A DNA stretch of 64,000 bases, taken from Chlamydomonas reinhardtii (lineage: Eukaryota; Chlorophyta; Chlorophyceae; Chlamydomonadales; Chlamydomonadaceae). Position 1 is the first letter of the stretch; every line of letters starts with the position of its first letter. The notes under the pieces were generated by a model. The model searched no databases. It had not been told where the DNA came from and saw only the letters and a list, made by a program, of their open reading frames with translations. This document shows, piece by piece, positions 46,915 to 60,150 of this stretch. A program made the translations under genes and the position numbers. The stretch spans positions 3,999,955 to 4,063,954 of the forward strand of contig NC_057015.1 of the NCBI RefSeq assembly GCF_000002595.2, given 5' to 3'.

Positions 46915-48160
46915 TTAGCAGCAAGTGCTCTTCTTGGGCTGCTGCTGCTGGTTCTCTGACAGGACGATCCCGCCTTGCGGCGGCCGGGGCGCCGCCTCCG
47001 GCTTGGGTAGTTTCCGGGCAATCTCCTCGAACAGCTCGTTGACGTTGGCGGACGTCTTGGCCGACGTCTCCACGTAGAACAACCCGTTCTCCGCCGCGTA
47101 CGCCTGCGCCTCCTCCACCGTCACCGCGCGCTGGCCCTCCAGGTCTGCCTTGTTGCCTGGATTGGGTTATGAGAGGGGCATACAGAATAACCTCAGTCCC
47201 CTGGCTTGAGAGTATGCCAGATACTGACGCCATTCACTGCGGCCACGCGACCGGCGCTATCACAGTGGTGGACCCCCCAAGCAGCAGTTCTGCGCGGGCC
47301 AGACCATCAGCCATACTGCATCTTGCACAGGTCGTCAACAAGGTCACGAAGCTCTATTGCCAGGGCCCAGTGCCTCACGGCACAGTCCCTAGTAGCGGCG
47401 TGAGCTGTGCGCCGTCGGCAAGAGGTGTATCATGCGCCGTCACCGCACGCACCTGCCAGCGCCATAATCATGTTGGGGTTGCCCTGCCGCTGCAGCTCAC
47501 GCACCCACGACTTCGCGCGGGTGAACGAGTCTGGGCTCGTGATGTCGTACACGATGATGGCTGCCGCGGCACCCCTGTAAAAATTCAGCAGGGCGCCGCG
47601 CGGCGTGCGTATCACATGGGCACAGCGCTGTTGGGAGGCGACCGTGCAGCGGGGAGTAACCAGACTAGAGGGCCCCCAGCACCAACGCCCGGTCCCTGGC
47701 TCCTCCCGGCCCGCCAGCCAGGCTTACCTGTAGTACATTGGCGCGAGGCTGTGGTAGCGCTCCTGACCGGCCGTGTCCCTGCACACCGAAAAGATCCTCA
47801 ACCGAAGCATTGGAAGGACCGGCCAAACCCTTATTACACGTCGCTGCTCCTGTAGGACATCACAGAGACCCTCACCATATTTCAAACTTCACGTTGAGCT
47901 CCGGCAGCGTCTTTGTGAGAAACGCAGCACCCACGGTCGAGGCCTGTGCGAGGAGTGAAGCTGCAGGTAAAATTACGCCCTCAGCCAACGCACGCCTTGG
48001 CCTGCGCGCTACAAATTCTTGCTGCAACGCGTACTTGATAGTCGAAGAACTGGCCCTTGACGTATCGAAGCACCAAGGAAGACTTCCCCGAGCCCATCTC
48101 GCCGAGCAAGACGAGCTTCGCAGTTTGCTGCTGCGCCAGCTCTGCGAGAGGCGCAGCCAT
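46915..48160 (-). CDS. RAB5: Rab5-family small GTPase (RABF2-like)
   Basis: Five exons in minus order: 48160-48035, 47943-47876, 47778-47728, 47574-47453 and 47156-46915; 609 nt, 202 aa, all phases matching. It governs early-endosome/vacuolar traffic by family. All GTPase boxes are present: P-loop GEMGSGKSS, switch I ([11 protein letters not shown]), [17 protein letters not shown] and ETSAK. The Rab5/RABF signatures [11 protein letters not shown] and [20 protein letters not shown] are clear. The C-terminus PKKSTCC carries the double Cys for geranylgeranylation, so this is the conventional prenylated Rab5 and not the N-myristoylated ARA6 type. Confidence 0.95.
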
Positions 48161-49367
48161 TGTGTCGGTTTCGGCCTAGGTGATAGAAACTCGTTAGAAG
48201 TCCGTCTGCTGTCAGAGGCTTGTCTCAGGCGAGGTTCTGGCAGGTGTCCCCTTTGCCTGTGTAAATGAGTGAGTTGTCACAACTTAGATTCGCGCAGTTT
48301 GCAAACGCAGGTACCGCCGGGCGACGTTTGTCAGATGCCCGGGGCCAGCCAATGACACGCGCTCCATACCAATGTCGGGCCCTGAATAAATGTATCAACG
48401 AACGCCGCGGAAACACTCATGATAGAGCTGGTGTACTCGTGCCTTCAAATAACGTACAGGGCCCGACCCGGGGATGACGGGGGGCCAGGGCTGGGGCCCT
48501 GGGGTCAGCAGGCCCCGCCTTGGGTTGGGGTTACCGCGTGGTGTAGGCCGGCGATACACGCACGTGACGCAACCCAGTATCCTATTCCAGCGCGGCGCCG
48601 CACGCGATATCCCCTCATCTAGGCAAACAGCTTGCGCATCAGCATTACATTCCTGTTCACCCCGAGTACATATTCTGAGGACTTTAGCGGCAGGCGGACG
48701 GTACACATCACCAGGGGCCGTTGCTGCTTCCGTTGGGGCCCAACGTACGGCCGCCGCAGCCCGCTAACATATAAGAGAGGCCCCGACACACGACCCCAGA
48801 TTACCAGCCTCTAAATGCCTAACAGGTAAACACGACTGGCGCGAGCACCCTCGCATAACGGTGCAATTGACACTTTTGAAAAGCCTGCCACAGCAAAGTC
48901 CTGAACTCCTGCCTGCGATTATCAACACGCCCATGACTGCGTCTCCACTCTCCGCCGTCCGATGACCCGAAACCCCAGGCGAGTTTCTTGAGCACCGTAA
49001 ATACAATGCATATTAGTCTACCGAAATCCTTTGGGCTCAGCAGTTGCTGGTGTGAAGTGCCCATCGCGGTCACTCCCACGCAAGGGGTCCCTGCGGTGGC
49101 GGCGAGCCGACGACAATGGCTGACGTGATGATGTTCCTGTCTGTACGCTTCATCCGACCCAAACCAGATAGCCTACTGTCCTCGACGCCATCACATTGAC
49201 CTAAGAACCAAGGAGGTAAGCAGTCTCCGGTGCTCACAATGCGTATTCAATGTCACACAAATGACTGTGTTCAGTTCCATCCGTCCATAGCCTGCATCGC
49301 CCATCCTGGCTCACGGAGTACTCCGACGGCCTTTCGCAGACGCGGCACGGCTTCAGCCAATATTAAT
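48161..49367. other. Intergenic between Rab5 start and metacaspase end
   Basis: It holds the Rab5 promoter on the left and the metacaspase 3' flank on the right. I find no gene, repeat copy or clear poly(A) signal in it. Confidence 0.45.
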
Positions 49368-52002
49368 TTAGATGTTAAGGCGGCTGGCATAGAGGTCGAC
49401 CTGCTTGTCGCAGCTGAGCACCGGCTCCTGGCCGCTGCTGATGCTGCTGCCCAGCAACAGGCTGGCCAGAATGCCGGTGGCGCCGCTGGACACCATGCCG
49501 CCGTTCATGGCGCGCAGCGTCTGCATCATGTGCCCCAGTAGCACGCCGTATGTCTGCAACATTACAGTGCCGAGACAATTGTGGGGACTTCGTGTCACGT
49601 GACGCACGCAAGCTAAACAAACCTGACGGCAAGTAAGGAAAACGCACCTTGGCGCCGTACGGCTGCTCGACAACCCATCCAGCCCAGTCGCCCGCCCTGC
49701 AGCTCCCTGGCTCTAACCCCGCCGCACACACCTGCTGCACGCCATACTTCTCAATGGCCTCGATGAAGCTGAAGGTGGCGGCGCCCGTGTACGCCTTGCC
49801 GGACAGCTTATTGGTGTCCTGGAGTTGACATTTGAAGCGTGCACAAGGGCAGCGAGTCAGGAGCAACGAAGGCGAGCGCTGAGATACAGCAGGCAACACA
49901 CAGCCAGCCCTGCCTGCGGATGTCCTGCTGCAGGACTCACCGCCGCCACTTGGCTGTCCTTGCAAGCGCCAAACTGAAACGCCGTGCCTGTCAGTGTCAG
50001 CAGTCATGTGAGTCCAGTGCCGGGCATTTCCAGTACCTCCAGACTTCCGCCAATAGCACACCCGGCCCCATTTCGTTGAGCCTGTGTGGCGCTGCAAACC
50101 CTGCGTGCCCATGCGGCACTCTATCCAGTCCCCACCCGGAGCTCACCTCCGCGCGTGCACTTGTCGTAGCGCGCCCGGCCCTTCCAGTACCAGCGGCCGC
50201 TGTGGTCGACCTTTGCGCGGTAGGGAAGGTCCAGCGCCGTGCCGGAGTGGCACGCGTCAATTACCGCGTGAAGCGTCACGTTGGGCATGAGCGGCTGGAC
50301 CATCATGCGGTTCAGCTCGTCATCCTGCAAGAGGTGAGGCGGAGGTGAGGAAAGAAAAAGGATTTACACAGGTGGTAGATTGGGGGCCTGGCTTGGCTAG
50401 TGGGCAAGGCAGGATGCGTGAGCGGGTTAAGCAAGCCGTGGTCACAGAGCGAGCAGGACTGCCTACGGTACGGGCAGCGCTCCCATTTGAAGGAGCTGGA
50501 TGTTTGTGCGCACGTCTTGCTTACCACAATCTGGCCCGCGCGCCGGAAGTCGGTGGGGCAGATGGTCTCGTCGTAGCCGTCCTCCTCGTCGCCGTTGCGG
50601 TCGTACTGCTGCGAGCCGTGGCCCGAGAAGTGGAAGAACAGCGAGTCACCGGGCTGCTGGTCCGTCATCAGCCACTGGATGCCCTGTCACGGCACGGCAG
50701 TATACGCATGTTAGCGCAGGTGATACTAGGTTGACATGTCCTACAGACAAGTTTAAGGTGTTCCTGCACGCGTATCGCGTTCGCCAGCGCGGCGATTCGT
50801 CAATGCGACACCATGCCACGCCGCTCACCCGGAAGATGTTGGCCTTGGTGCTAATGAAGTCGGGCTGGCGCGTGTCGTCACGCAGTATTAGGATCTGCTG
50901 CTCCGTGAAGCCGAAGCGGTTCATCAGGCAGAACTGCGGGAGGCGGGGACGGGCGAGAGCGGGTGGCGCGGCGCAAACGAGCCCGGTACGCAGAGCACCC
51001 GAGACTGCTGAGAACCACATCTGTTAAACCAACTGCAAGCCCTCCCGTGGAATAGGAACAGGGCCCCTGGTGTCACCAGGCCCTGGCCGAAGCCAACGCT
51101 CACCTTCCTTCACACGGCAATCCCGGTCGTACCTTAATGCAGTTCACATCGTTCAGGCAGCCGTTCAGCGCCTCACGGGTGCCGGGGTAGCCGCATCCCA
51201 CCAGCAGCGCGCGCCGCCTCCGCCCACCGTTTGTGGGCGCCGGCGCGTAGGTGGTCGGCGGCATGTAGGCCGGGGCCGGCGCCGTGGCGGGACGCTGCTG
51301 CGGGTTCGCGGACGGCTGGCCGTACGTGTATGCCGACGGTTGTGCCTGGCCTGCAGGTGCGGGCGGGGGCGGGTAGCCTCCGCCGTAGGGTGATGCAGCG
51401 GGCGCAGGCGCGGGCGCGTTCGGCGTGCCGAAGGCAGGTGTCGCGGAAGCGCCAACAGTGGGATAGGCGGAGGTGGGTCGGGATGCTGGGGCTGAGCTGG
51501 GTGCCCCGGCGGAGTTGCTGGCGGTCACCGTCTCGGGCGGGGGCGGGGCGGCCAGAGAGGGGTAGGCGCTGGAGGAAGCTGAGGCCGCGGGGGCTGGAGC
51601 CGGGGTTGCGGCAGGCGGCGGTGCGCCATAGGCTGAAGTGGCTTGGGGAGCTGCAATGCACATGTCAACAATGGGTGGCAGGGTGTTTTACAGCGAGGCA
51701 CAGACGGCTGCCTGGAGCTGTTGCGCGACCGGCGAGATGGGCACTGTTCCCCACCAAGTCTTACCTCCATATGGTGTCCCATAAGCAGGCTGTGCCCCAT
51801 AGGCTGGAGCCGGGGGCGCTCCATATCCTCCATATGCCGGGGCCGGTGGCGCGCCATAGGCCGGCTGGGGCGCTCCGTAGGCTCCATACGCAGGCGCCGG
51901 AGGGGCTCCATATGGAGGTGCTGCACCGTATGGCGATGGCGCCGCGGGCGCTCCATATCCCGCTGGTGGCGCGCCGTAAGCGGGCGGGGGATAACCATAC
52001 AT
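49368..52002 (-). CDS. MCA1: Type I metacaspase with Tyr-Gly-Ala-Pro-rich prodomain
   Basis: Eight exons in minus order: 52002-51765, 51650-51133, 50933-50829, 50683-50525, 50324-50147, 49987-49941, 49818-49732 and 49553-49368; 1518 nt, 505 aa. Metacaspases are Arg/Lys-specific cysteine proteases used in stress responses and cell death. The prodomain (about 1-220) is built of YGAPP/YGAY repeats, then Ala/Pro/Ser-rich. The catalytic part starts [15 protein letters not shown], with His about 309 in [10 protein letters not shown] and Cys about 365 in [27 protein letters not shown] and [15 protein letters not shown] complete the p10 half. No long p20-p10 linker is present, which supports type I. 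No LSD1-type zinc finger is seen in the prodomain, unlike plant AtMC1. Divergent with the golgin gene. Confidence 0.92.
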
Positions 52003-52377
52003 TCCTGAGTTTACTTGCTGCGATCGAGCTTGCAGTGGCTCAAGGGACGCCTTATACAGCGAGGCGGGGTCAACGAGAAGCGCAGGTGTCGAGCAGGTAT
52101 GGTCCTCTTTGTATCAGCTCTTATCAGTGTCAATTATATCCAATACTGCGTGAGGATGGGTTCGAGAACAGTATATGTATGCAAGTTTTTGCTCGCTGGT
52201 GGGGCTGGTTGTCAACCGACACGGCGACACCATCTGTGTTCGCCAGCTGCCCATCTGCCCGTGTTCCCGAGGTGAGCATTGTGCTTTTGCAGTATGCTTG
52301 TTGAACTTCTGAGCCACATGGCGTAATAGACAATCAGGAGGTCGACGTAATTTCCTGCGTGAATTTTGCTTCAGGCA
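52003..52377. promoter_or_regulatory. Bidirectional promoter, metacaspase / golgin-84-like gene
   Basis: A stretch of 375 bp separates the divergent start codons (52002 minus, 52378 plus). No specific element is recognised. Confidence 0.5.
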
Positions 52378-55300
52378 ATGGCGAGCTGGTTGAAAGCCGC
52401 AGAAGGGCTGCTGGAAGCAGTAGATAAGAGCGTGTCCAAGACTGTGGGAACGCTCGGGCTGACAGAAGGCGAGTGACAGGTGTTGCGCTCGATCCGTGGA
52501 GTTGGGCTTTTCCCGCTCGCGGGCCAAGTTTGCACATTGCGTACTGATGCTGTCCCCTGATGCGCCATTGTCTGGACCGCGGGCTTGTGTGCAGGCGAGG
52601 CGCCGGACACCACCTTCCAGGGCGAGTTCGCTGCGCCAGGTACTGGCGGTGCCCCCGCAGCAGCGCCACGCGCGCAGCCCTCTGCTGGCCAGGTACGCGG
52701 CCGCTCACACGGAGCGCTTTAAGTGGAAGCCACAGGGGGCAGGCGAAGAACGGCTTGCTTTGCTCAGCCAGACGGCACGTTGGGCAGAGCTGCCCACGCT
52801 GACTGGCGCGACGGCAGCCCGACCACACGCCGTTTGCCTTGCAGGCCACCGCGTACACGGCCTACCCCTACCAGCAGACCTCAACGACCACTAGCCATTC
52901 CCACCTTTTGGGCAGCGCTGCGCATCCTGGACTGGGGTCCGGCAGCGCTTACTCAGGCAGCACAGCTGCGGCTGCGGGCACGAGCGGTCGGGGTGCTGAT
53001 GGCGGCTTCACGGTCAAGTCTGACGCACCCATTCCGTTCGGCAGTAAACCGCCTCTGCCGCCACCCAGCACCTACATAGCCGGCATCAGTCCTAGCAGCT
53101 CACAGGCTGCGCTGTCTGGAATGTTAGGAGGACCGCCGAGCACAGGCAGTGCCGGCGCTGCAGCACCAGCGGCAGCGGCACCAGCGCCCTACTCGGCACC
53201 GCCAGCACCACCTAGCGGCATCGGTGCTAGAGGGACAGAGCGTATCAGCGGTAGCGGTGCAGTAAGGCCGCCTGTTGGCGCATCAGCCTATGTACCGCAC
53301 TTAGCTGCTCCTGCAACGACGGCCAGCGATGTCGTGCATTCATCTGCAGCCTCGCAGTCCATACACAAGCCGCATGCGGACCTCGATGCTGGTCATAGTC
53401 TTCCGGCTGGGACACACCACAGAAGCGGGTCCAGCGAAGCGAGCGCTACGGGCTCTGCGCTCACCAGTGTAGACACAGCGGCTGCAGCAACCACGCCACC
53501 GCCCGGAAGCTCAGGACTCGCACCCACAACCAGCGGTCATGCCACGTCAGCAGCACCTGCTGTTGCCGGTGGCCCCTCCATGCGCCGTGTGGGCAGCTCA
53601 GGCGCCGACGATGCGGCTGTGGGGCCAAGGCGAGGGAGCGGCTCCGGCGAGCCCGCGGCAGGCGCATCTGGTGTAGCCGCCGCGGTCACGCCGGGTGCCG
53701 CTGCAGCCATGGCGGCTGCAACGCTAGCTTCCGCCACAGCCGCTGTCACCAACTCGCTATCATTCTTCAACCTTGGCGGCGACGAGTCGGAAGCAGGTGC
53801 GGCTCCTGGCGTGTCGGGGGCGGCGCCTGGAGCCGCTGGTGGTGATGGCGGCGGTGGGCCTGCGGCGGGGCAGGTGCAGGCGTTGACTCGGACGGTGGAG
53901 CAGCTGAGGAAGCGGCTGGAGGCGTCGCGCCTGGAGAATGAGCAGCTGGAGGACATGCTGGCGCGCGCAGAGGCAAGTCTCTGTGTAAAGGTCTAACTTC
54001 CTATTCATTCGTTTCGTCACCTCGCCCTGACTAGTGAGGCGGGAGCCGTCCCGCTGGCCCCACAACCCACTTACGCATCTCCGCGCTTCCCTGCAGGTGA
54101 AGGCGCAGCAGGAGGCGGCGCTGGTAGCCTCCCTGCGTGAGGAGCTGTCGGGTCTGCAGCACTCACGCGCCAGCTCCGAGTCCACCCTGGCGGCGCAGCT
54201 GGCGGTGGCCAAGTCGGGCCTGGCGGACGTGAGCGGCAAGTACGAGGCCAGCCAGCGGCAGGTGCTGCTGCTGGAGGGCCAGCTGGCGGCGCTGGAGGAG
54301 AGCAGCCGGCGGCTCATGGAGCAGCACAACGACCGCGAGGGAGGCATGATGGACGGTGCGTGCGCGGCGTAACGGGTGGGGCAAGTGCCGGTGTGTGTGG
54401 CGGGGGGTGAGGAGACGGGATGAGGGGTGGTCGAAACAGTCTTCAAGGGGAGTTACAAAAACAGCATGCCCGGTGGCTGGAAAGTGTAGCTGGCAGCAGG
54501 TTGCAGGGGCGAGTACCGTATGGCTATGAAGCAGCCGCGTGTCACCTGGCCCGCCCCTCTTCACGCAACTGCAGCGCTGCGCGCTGAGCTGTCGTCCGCC
54601 GAGTCACGGCTGGCGGCGGAGCGCAAGGCGCACCAGGCCAGCCGAGTGGCAGCGGCCGCGCGTGAGTCGGACCTGGAGGCGCAGATCGCGGGCAGCACGG
54701 CGGCGCTGGGTGACCTCACCCGCAGCCTGGAGGACGCTAACCGCAAGGCCCGGGGTGAGTTGGGCTGTCTTCATGCGAGCAGCCCTGGTAAATGCCCCAA
54801 GCAACCGTGTGGAGCGTGCTTGTGGAGGCTGGAGCATGGTGAAGTGCTGAAGTCTGCGCACACGTGCTAGCAAATTTTTTGACCGGCCTTGACTCTTTAC
54901 TTGAGCTGCCCAAGCCCTCTGGAGTGACCACCTTTGCGCGCGTGCTTGCATCCTACTGTGCAGCGCTGGAGGAGGAGGTGGTGGCTGCCACTCGCGGCCG
55001 CAACGACTTGGCTGCACAGGTGCAGTCCCTGCGTCGCCGACTGGCGGACGCGGGCGTCGAGGTGGAGGACGGCTTGGGCACGGACGGCGAGGGGCCGGTG
55101 ATGCGTTCACCGGGGCTGGCTGCCAAGAGCGCGGCGGCCGCTGCGGCAGCGGCGGCTGAGATGGAGGTGCTGCGTGGTGAGCTGTCCCACCATAAGCGCG
55201 CGGCGGAGCTGGCGAAGCAGGCTGCTGAGGCGGGCCAGGCGCAGGTGGCGGCCATGACGGCGGAGCTGGAGGCGCTGAGGCACAGCATCGACCAGCGCAA

Positions 55301-56250
55301 GGTGCGAGGCCGCGGCGTGCGGCGGCGGGATGGGGAGTCCCTTTTAGCTTGCTCCTGGCCTGTTGATGCAAAACGCAGCGGAGTACGGTACGCTCATGTT
55401 GCAAGGCACGACAGTGCACGACAAGCCACAACATGCAATGAATGCGCGCGTGTGCGTGTATGGCATGCTACACAGGACACTGCCCAGCTGGAGGCGCAGC
55501 TGCGGGAGGTGTCGGACATGCTGTATCTCAAGCAGACGCAGCTGGAGCGGCTGGCAGCGGAGAAGGCGGCGCAGCAGCTCAAGACGGAGCGAGAGCTGGA
55601 GACCGTGCGCCAGGTGCGGCCACCAGCGCCGTGCCCGCTGGCTAGCATGGGCTGTGGGTGAAGAGCATGCATGGTTGGTCACACATCAGGGGCCGCTGCA
55701 AACAATCCAGTGCCTGCTCAATGCAGGAGCTGGCCAAATTGACTCGGGCCACGGTGGGCCAGGGCGGGGGTGGCGGTGGCGGCGGCGGTCTGCCCACCAG
55801 CTCGCTGGCGTCCGCGGGGGCGGCCCACGACGTCATCCCTATGGACGCACTGGGAGAGCCCTACCAGCGACTGGCTAGGAACAACAAGGTGCGTGGCCGC
55901 TCCGCCGCCTGACGGCTGCAGACTGGCGATCTAGCTCGGCTTGGACCGGGTTGGGTAAGCGGGACCACTGCCTGCTACCCACGCGTGCGCCTCAGCTTCT
56001 TCTCCCGTGGCCCTGGTGCCCCTTCTGCGGCCTCGCGCAGGTGGGCAAGGCCGTCAAGGCCGCCGCCAACTTCCTGGACTCCACCGCCTCCACCACCAGC
56101 TACGTGCTGCGGCAGTACCCGCTGGCACGACTGGGCGTGTTCGCCTACGTGGTGCTCATCCACCTGTACGTCTACCTGCTCATTGCGCGCATGCAGCGCA
56201 TTGCCACGCACTGGGAGGCCAGCATCACCGCGGCGCCCCTGGACGGCTGA
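52378..56250 (+). CDS. Golgin-84-like coiled-coil Golgi membrane protein
   Basis: Nine exons: 52378-52468, 52595-52692, 52845-53972, 54097-54355, 54575-54754, 54964-55301, 55476-55613, 55727-55888 and 56041-56250; 2604 nt, 867 aa. The N-terminus MASWLKAAEGLLEAVDKSV resembles the amphipathic start of golgin-84/TMF-type golgins. A Ser/Ala/Pro-rich region (about 64-410) precedes a long heptad coiled coil. SDMLYLKQTQLERLAAEKAA is the conserved golgin-84 block. The C-terminus has a Golgi-type tail anchor: LRQYPLARLGVFAYVVLIHL then YVYLLIARMQ. Members tether COPI vesicles and shape Golgi stacks. Introns 1 and 3 begin with GC instead of GT (AG|GCGAGT and AG|GCAAGT). Confidence 0.88.
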
Positions 56251-56489
56251 GAGCTGTTGTGGGTGCCCGGTGGGGTAAGGCAGTAGCCGGGGGATGTGAG
56301 GGAGGTGGTGAGTGAGTGAGTGGTGGGGTATGCGTGGCGAGGCTGGCGGTCGCGGTAGCAGGAAACAGAACGGGTTACTGGGTGGGAACAGGCGCTGTCG
56401 GTTAGTACGATCTGAGATTGCCTTCTCCGATGCGCAACGTAGTTCATGGTCGTTGGTGAGTAAAGAAACGGCTGCGGTTGAGAGGAAGA

Positions 56490-56840
56490 GCCTGACAAGG
56501 CAGGAATGGCTCTCCCTCTCAAGGCGAAAAGTGAGCTGCGCCCACGCCTCTTGATGCAATGTCTGAAGCAGAAGGTCTCGATACTACCTCATCTCCCGGA
56601 ACATAGCCGGGTCGGTTTGTAAAGGCACCGCGCGCCATGTGTCCAGCCACGTCCAGCTCGCAAGCACACACACAGATTGCATTGGTTACAAGAGGGACCT
56701 GCTGACGCAGTTCACGAGCCACGCACAGCAGGCAACAAACCAAGCAGCATCGAAGCCACACACCGTGCCATGCTATGCTCGCCAGCAAAGACCGCAAACC
56801 AGACACCGACAGGTCTCAACCTGGGGTCCTGCGCGCCGGC
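56490..56840 (+). repeat. Dispersed repeat family B, copy 2
   Basis: Same-orientation relative of 8549-8850. It is longer in the middle by a segment around 56670-56720. It starts 239 bp after the golgin stop and contains TGTAA at 56618-56622, which the intron copy lacks (TTATAA there). Confidence 0.75.
56618..56622 (+). terminator. Possible golgin poly(A) signal inside repeat B
   Basis: First TGTAA after the golgin stop, 368 nt downstream, located within the dispersed repeat. Its use is inferred from position only. Confidence 0.35.
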
Positions 56841-57289
56841 ACCGCTTCTTGGGCGGCGCCGCGCTCTCCTCGATTTGGCATTGCCTGGTTCCTCGGCTAC
56901 GCACATGCACGCCGGCACTGCTGGGCACAGGCCCTGCACCGCCGCCAGGTCTCTGAGCCGCTGCCGCAGCTCCCAGGCCATGCTACAGTTCGCATGTGCT
57001 ATCCTCGGTCCTCTCAGCTGAATCCATAAATGCGGCGTGCCCACTCGTGCAGCATACCGTTCGGTCGCATTCCTGTGCTGTTTAGTATGCAACCACTCAA
57101 GTAACCACACTCGCACCACCACACCGCAGCCTCCAGCAGCTATCCCCCGCCACACTCAGCGGGTGTTTCGTTTCTCCGCACCCCGGTGACACAGGTCTGC
57201 GCGCACTACCAGCCTACCAGCCCGGACGTCCCCGCCCTCAGCAGTCGCCTATCCATTCCTGCCGGCGCCTCAGCCCCCTCGCCAGGCCG

Positions 57290-59030
<1,741 letters not shown>

Positions 59031-59169
59031 CACTGCTGCAATCTGCTTTGATTGATGTTACAAGTTCATGCTCGTAGATTGGTCCAAACGAGCCAGGAAG
59101 CTCATGGACCGCCAAAACTAGTCTCAAAAGGATTATTCAAAAAGCAAAACAGTTCATGCAATAATATAT

Positions 59170-59817
59170 CTAAATTGGTCGTGCCGTAAGGTCGTTACGT
59201 CGCAGCCTTATCGCGTGAATGACACGCGCTAAACCCCTCTGGTCACCACTGGCCATCGCGTCCATCATAGTCGCGGGAATCACCTCCCACAGCGTGCTTC
59301 TGATATCATCGTACGCCTTGCACTCAAGCAGCACATGCCTCTCATCCTCTACATGCTCCTCCCCATCAGCGTGGCAAAGCGGACATACTCTCTGTGCTCT
59401 CTCCCTGTGCGCACCCTGCGCACCGCGTGGGTTGTTAGCCTCAATCATCCACACGCCCATCCTGAATCTCATCATGGAGACATGCCATGCTCGAGGAATG
59501 TAGATTTGCGTGTGCCGTGTTTCCCCCATCCAATGCTTGTAACGACATATCTTCACGCCAGGCTTGACCCCTGCTTGCGTCACAAAATCCCGTGGATTAA
59601 CCTCTAACCTGTTGCTAGCCCAGTCCTCCTCAAACTTCTCGCGTACCTTCCCCATGAGGGAGGCAACATCCAGTTCTTGCGTAGTAATGCGTAATCTGCT
59701 TTGCGACAACGCTAACTCATGCAAGATTGAAATTGAATCCACGCGGTGGTGCCTGGTTTTGCGCTGTGCGTCGTGAGGAGACAGGTCAGTGTAGTATTTA
59801 CTAAACGTAACTAGTAT
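59170..59817 (-). mobile_element. 5'-truncated LINE (non-LTR retrotransposon), ORF2 C-terminus
   Basis: The minus strand is open for about 215 codons and reads like the end of a LINE ORF2 downstream of the reverse transcriptase. It has KRKTRHHR-type basic helices (QRKTRHHRVDSI), YIPRAWHVSMMRFRMGVW, and a zf-RVT-like motif CPLCHADGEEHVEDERHVLL with Glu-Cys after it. It ends LRRNDLTARPI and stop. The polymerase itself is absent: the copy starts near 59817, the usual result of incomplete reverse transcription. The frame is intact, so insertion may be fairly recent. No poly(A) tail is evident. Confidence 0.75.
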
Positions 59818-59833
59818 TTATCGAGTGTTGCTT

Positions 59834-59941
59834 TTAGAAGCGAACTGGTTTCTTCAGCTTCCCAGCTGCACCGCGATATTTCATTCGGCTTGTGCTCACT
59901 TCCGGGGCTAGTTCACTCTTGTAAACATCTTGGTGATACAT
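59834..59941 (-). CDS. Possible short exon or small ORF (35 codons)
   Basis: Immediately after an acceptor-like CTTCAG, the minus strand reads MYHQDVYKSELAPEV...KLKKPVRF and stops. The composition is protein-like: charged, with few Ala/Pro runs. It could be the last exon of an unrecognised gene or a remnant upstream of the adjoining LINE. No domain and no partner exon were found. Confidence 0.25.
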   Translation of the reverse strand: MYHQDVYKSELAPEVSTSRMKYRGAAGKLKKPVRF

Positions 59942-60150
59942 CTGAAGTACTTTGCAAAGGCGAGGAGGACATAAGTTAGCACAAAAGCCCGCACAAGCGA
60001 ACGTGCCGGTCCTCAACAACTTGTGCTTGGGGCTGCGATAGTTGACAGTCATTCTGAGCACAGATAATTTCCTACAATGCGCGGGACAAGCTTGTAGCGC
60101 TGGGAAGCCTGCAGGGGACCCGCCTTGCCGACGGCACGGAGTGTACAAAC

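Larger units (their letters stand above)
56251..57289. other. Intergenic between convergent gene ends
   Basis: It contains the golgin 3' flank, dispersed repeat family B copy 2 (56490-56840, with a TGTAA at 56618) and the 3' flank of the minus-strand methylase gene. A plus-strand frame at 57186-57395 is antisense to the methylase's last exon and is not a gene. Confidence 0.5.
59031..60150. other. Intergenic between divergent genes, with LINE fragment
   Basis: It separates the starts of the methylase (minus) and the cytoplasmic kinase (plus). It holds the LINE remnant (59170-59817) and a possible short exon (59834-59941). Confidence 0.5.

Noticed and set aside
42679-52002. An LSD1-metacaspase functional unit stated as fact
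   Set aside because: Proximity plus plant precedent is not proof; kept only as a finding with a test.
51231-52304. 357-codon plus-strand frame over the metacaspase prodomain
   Set aside because: Antisense to the YGAPP repeat exons; open only because the repeat unit has no stop on that strand.
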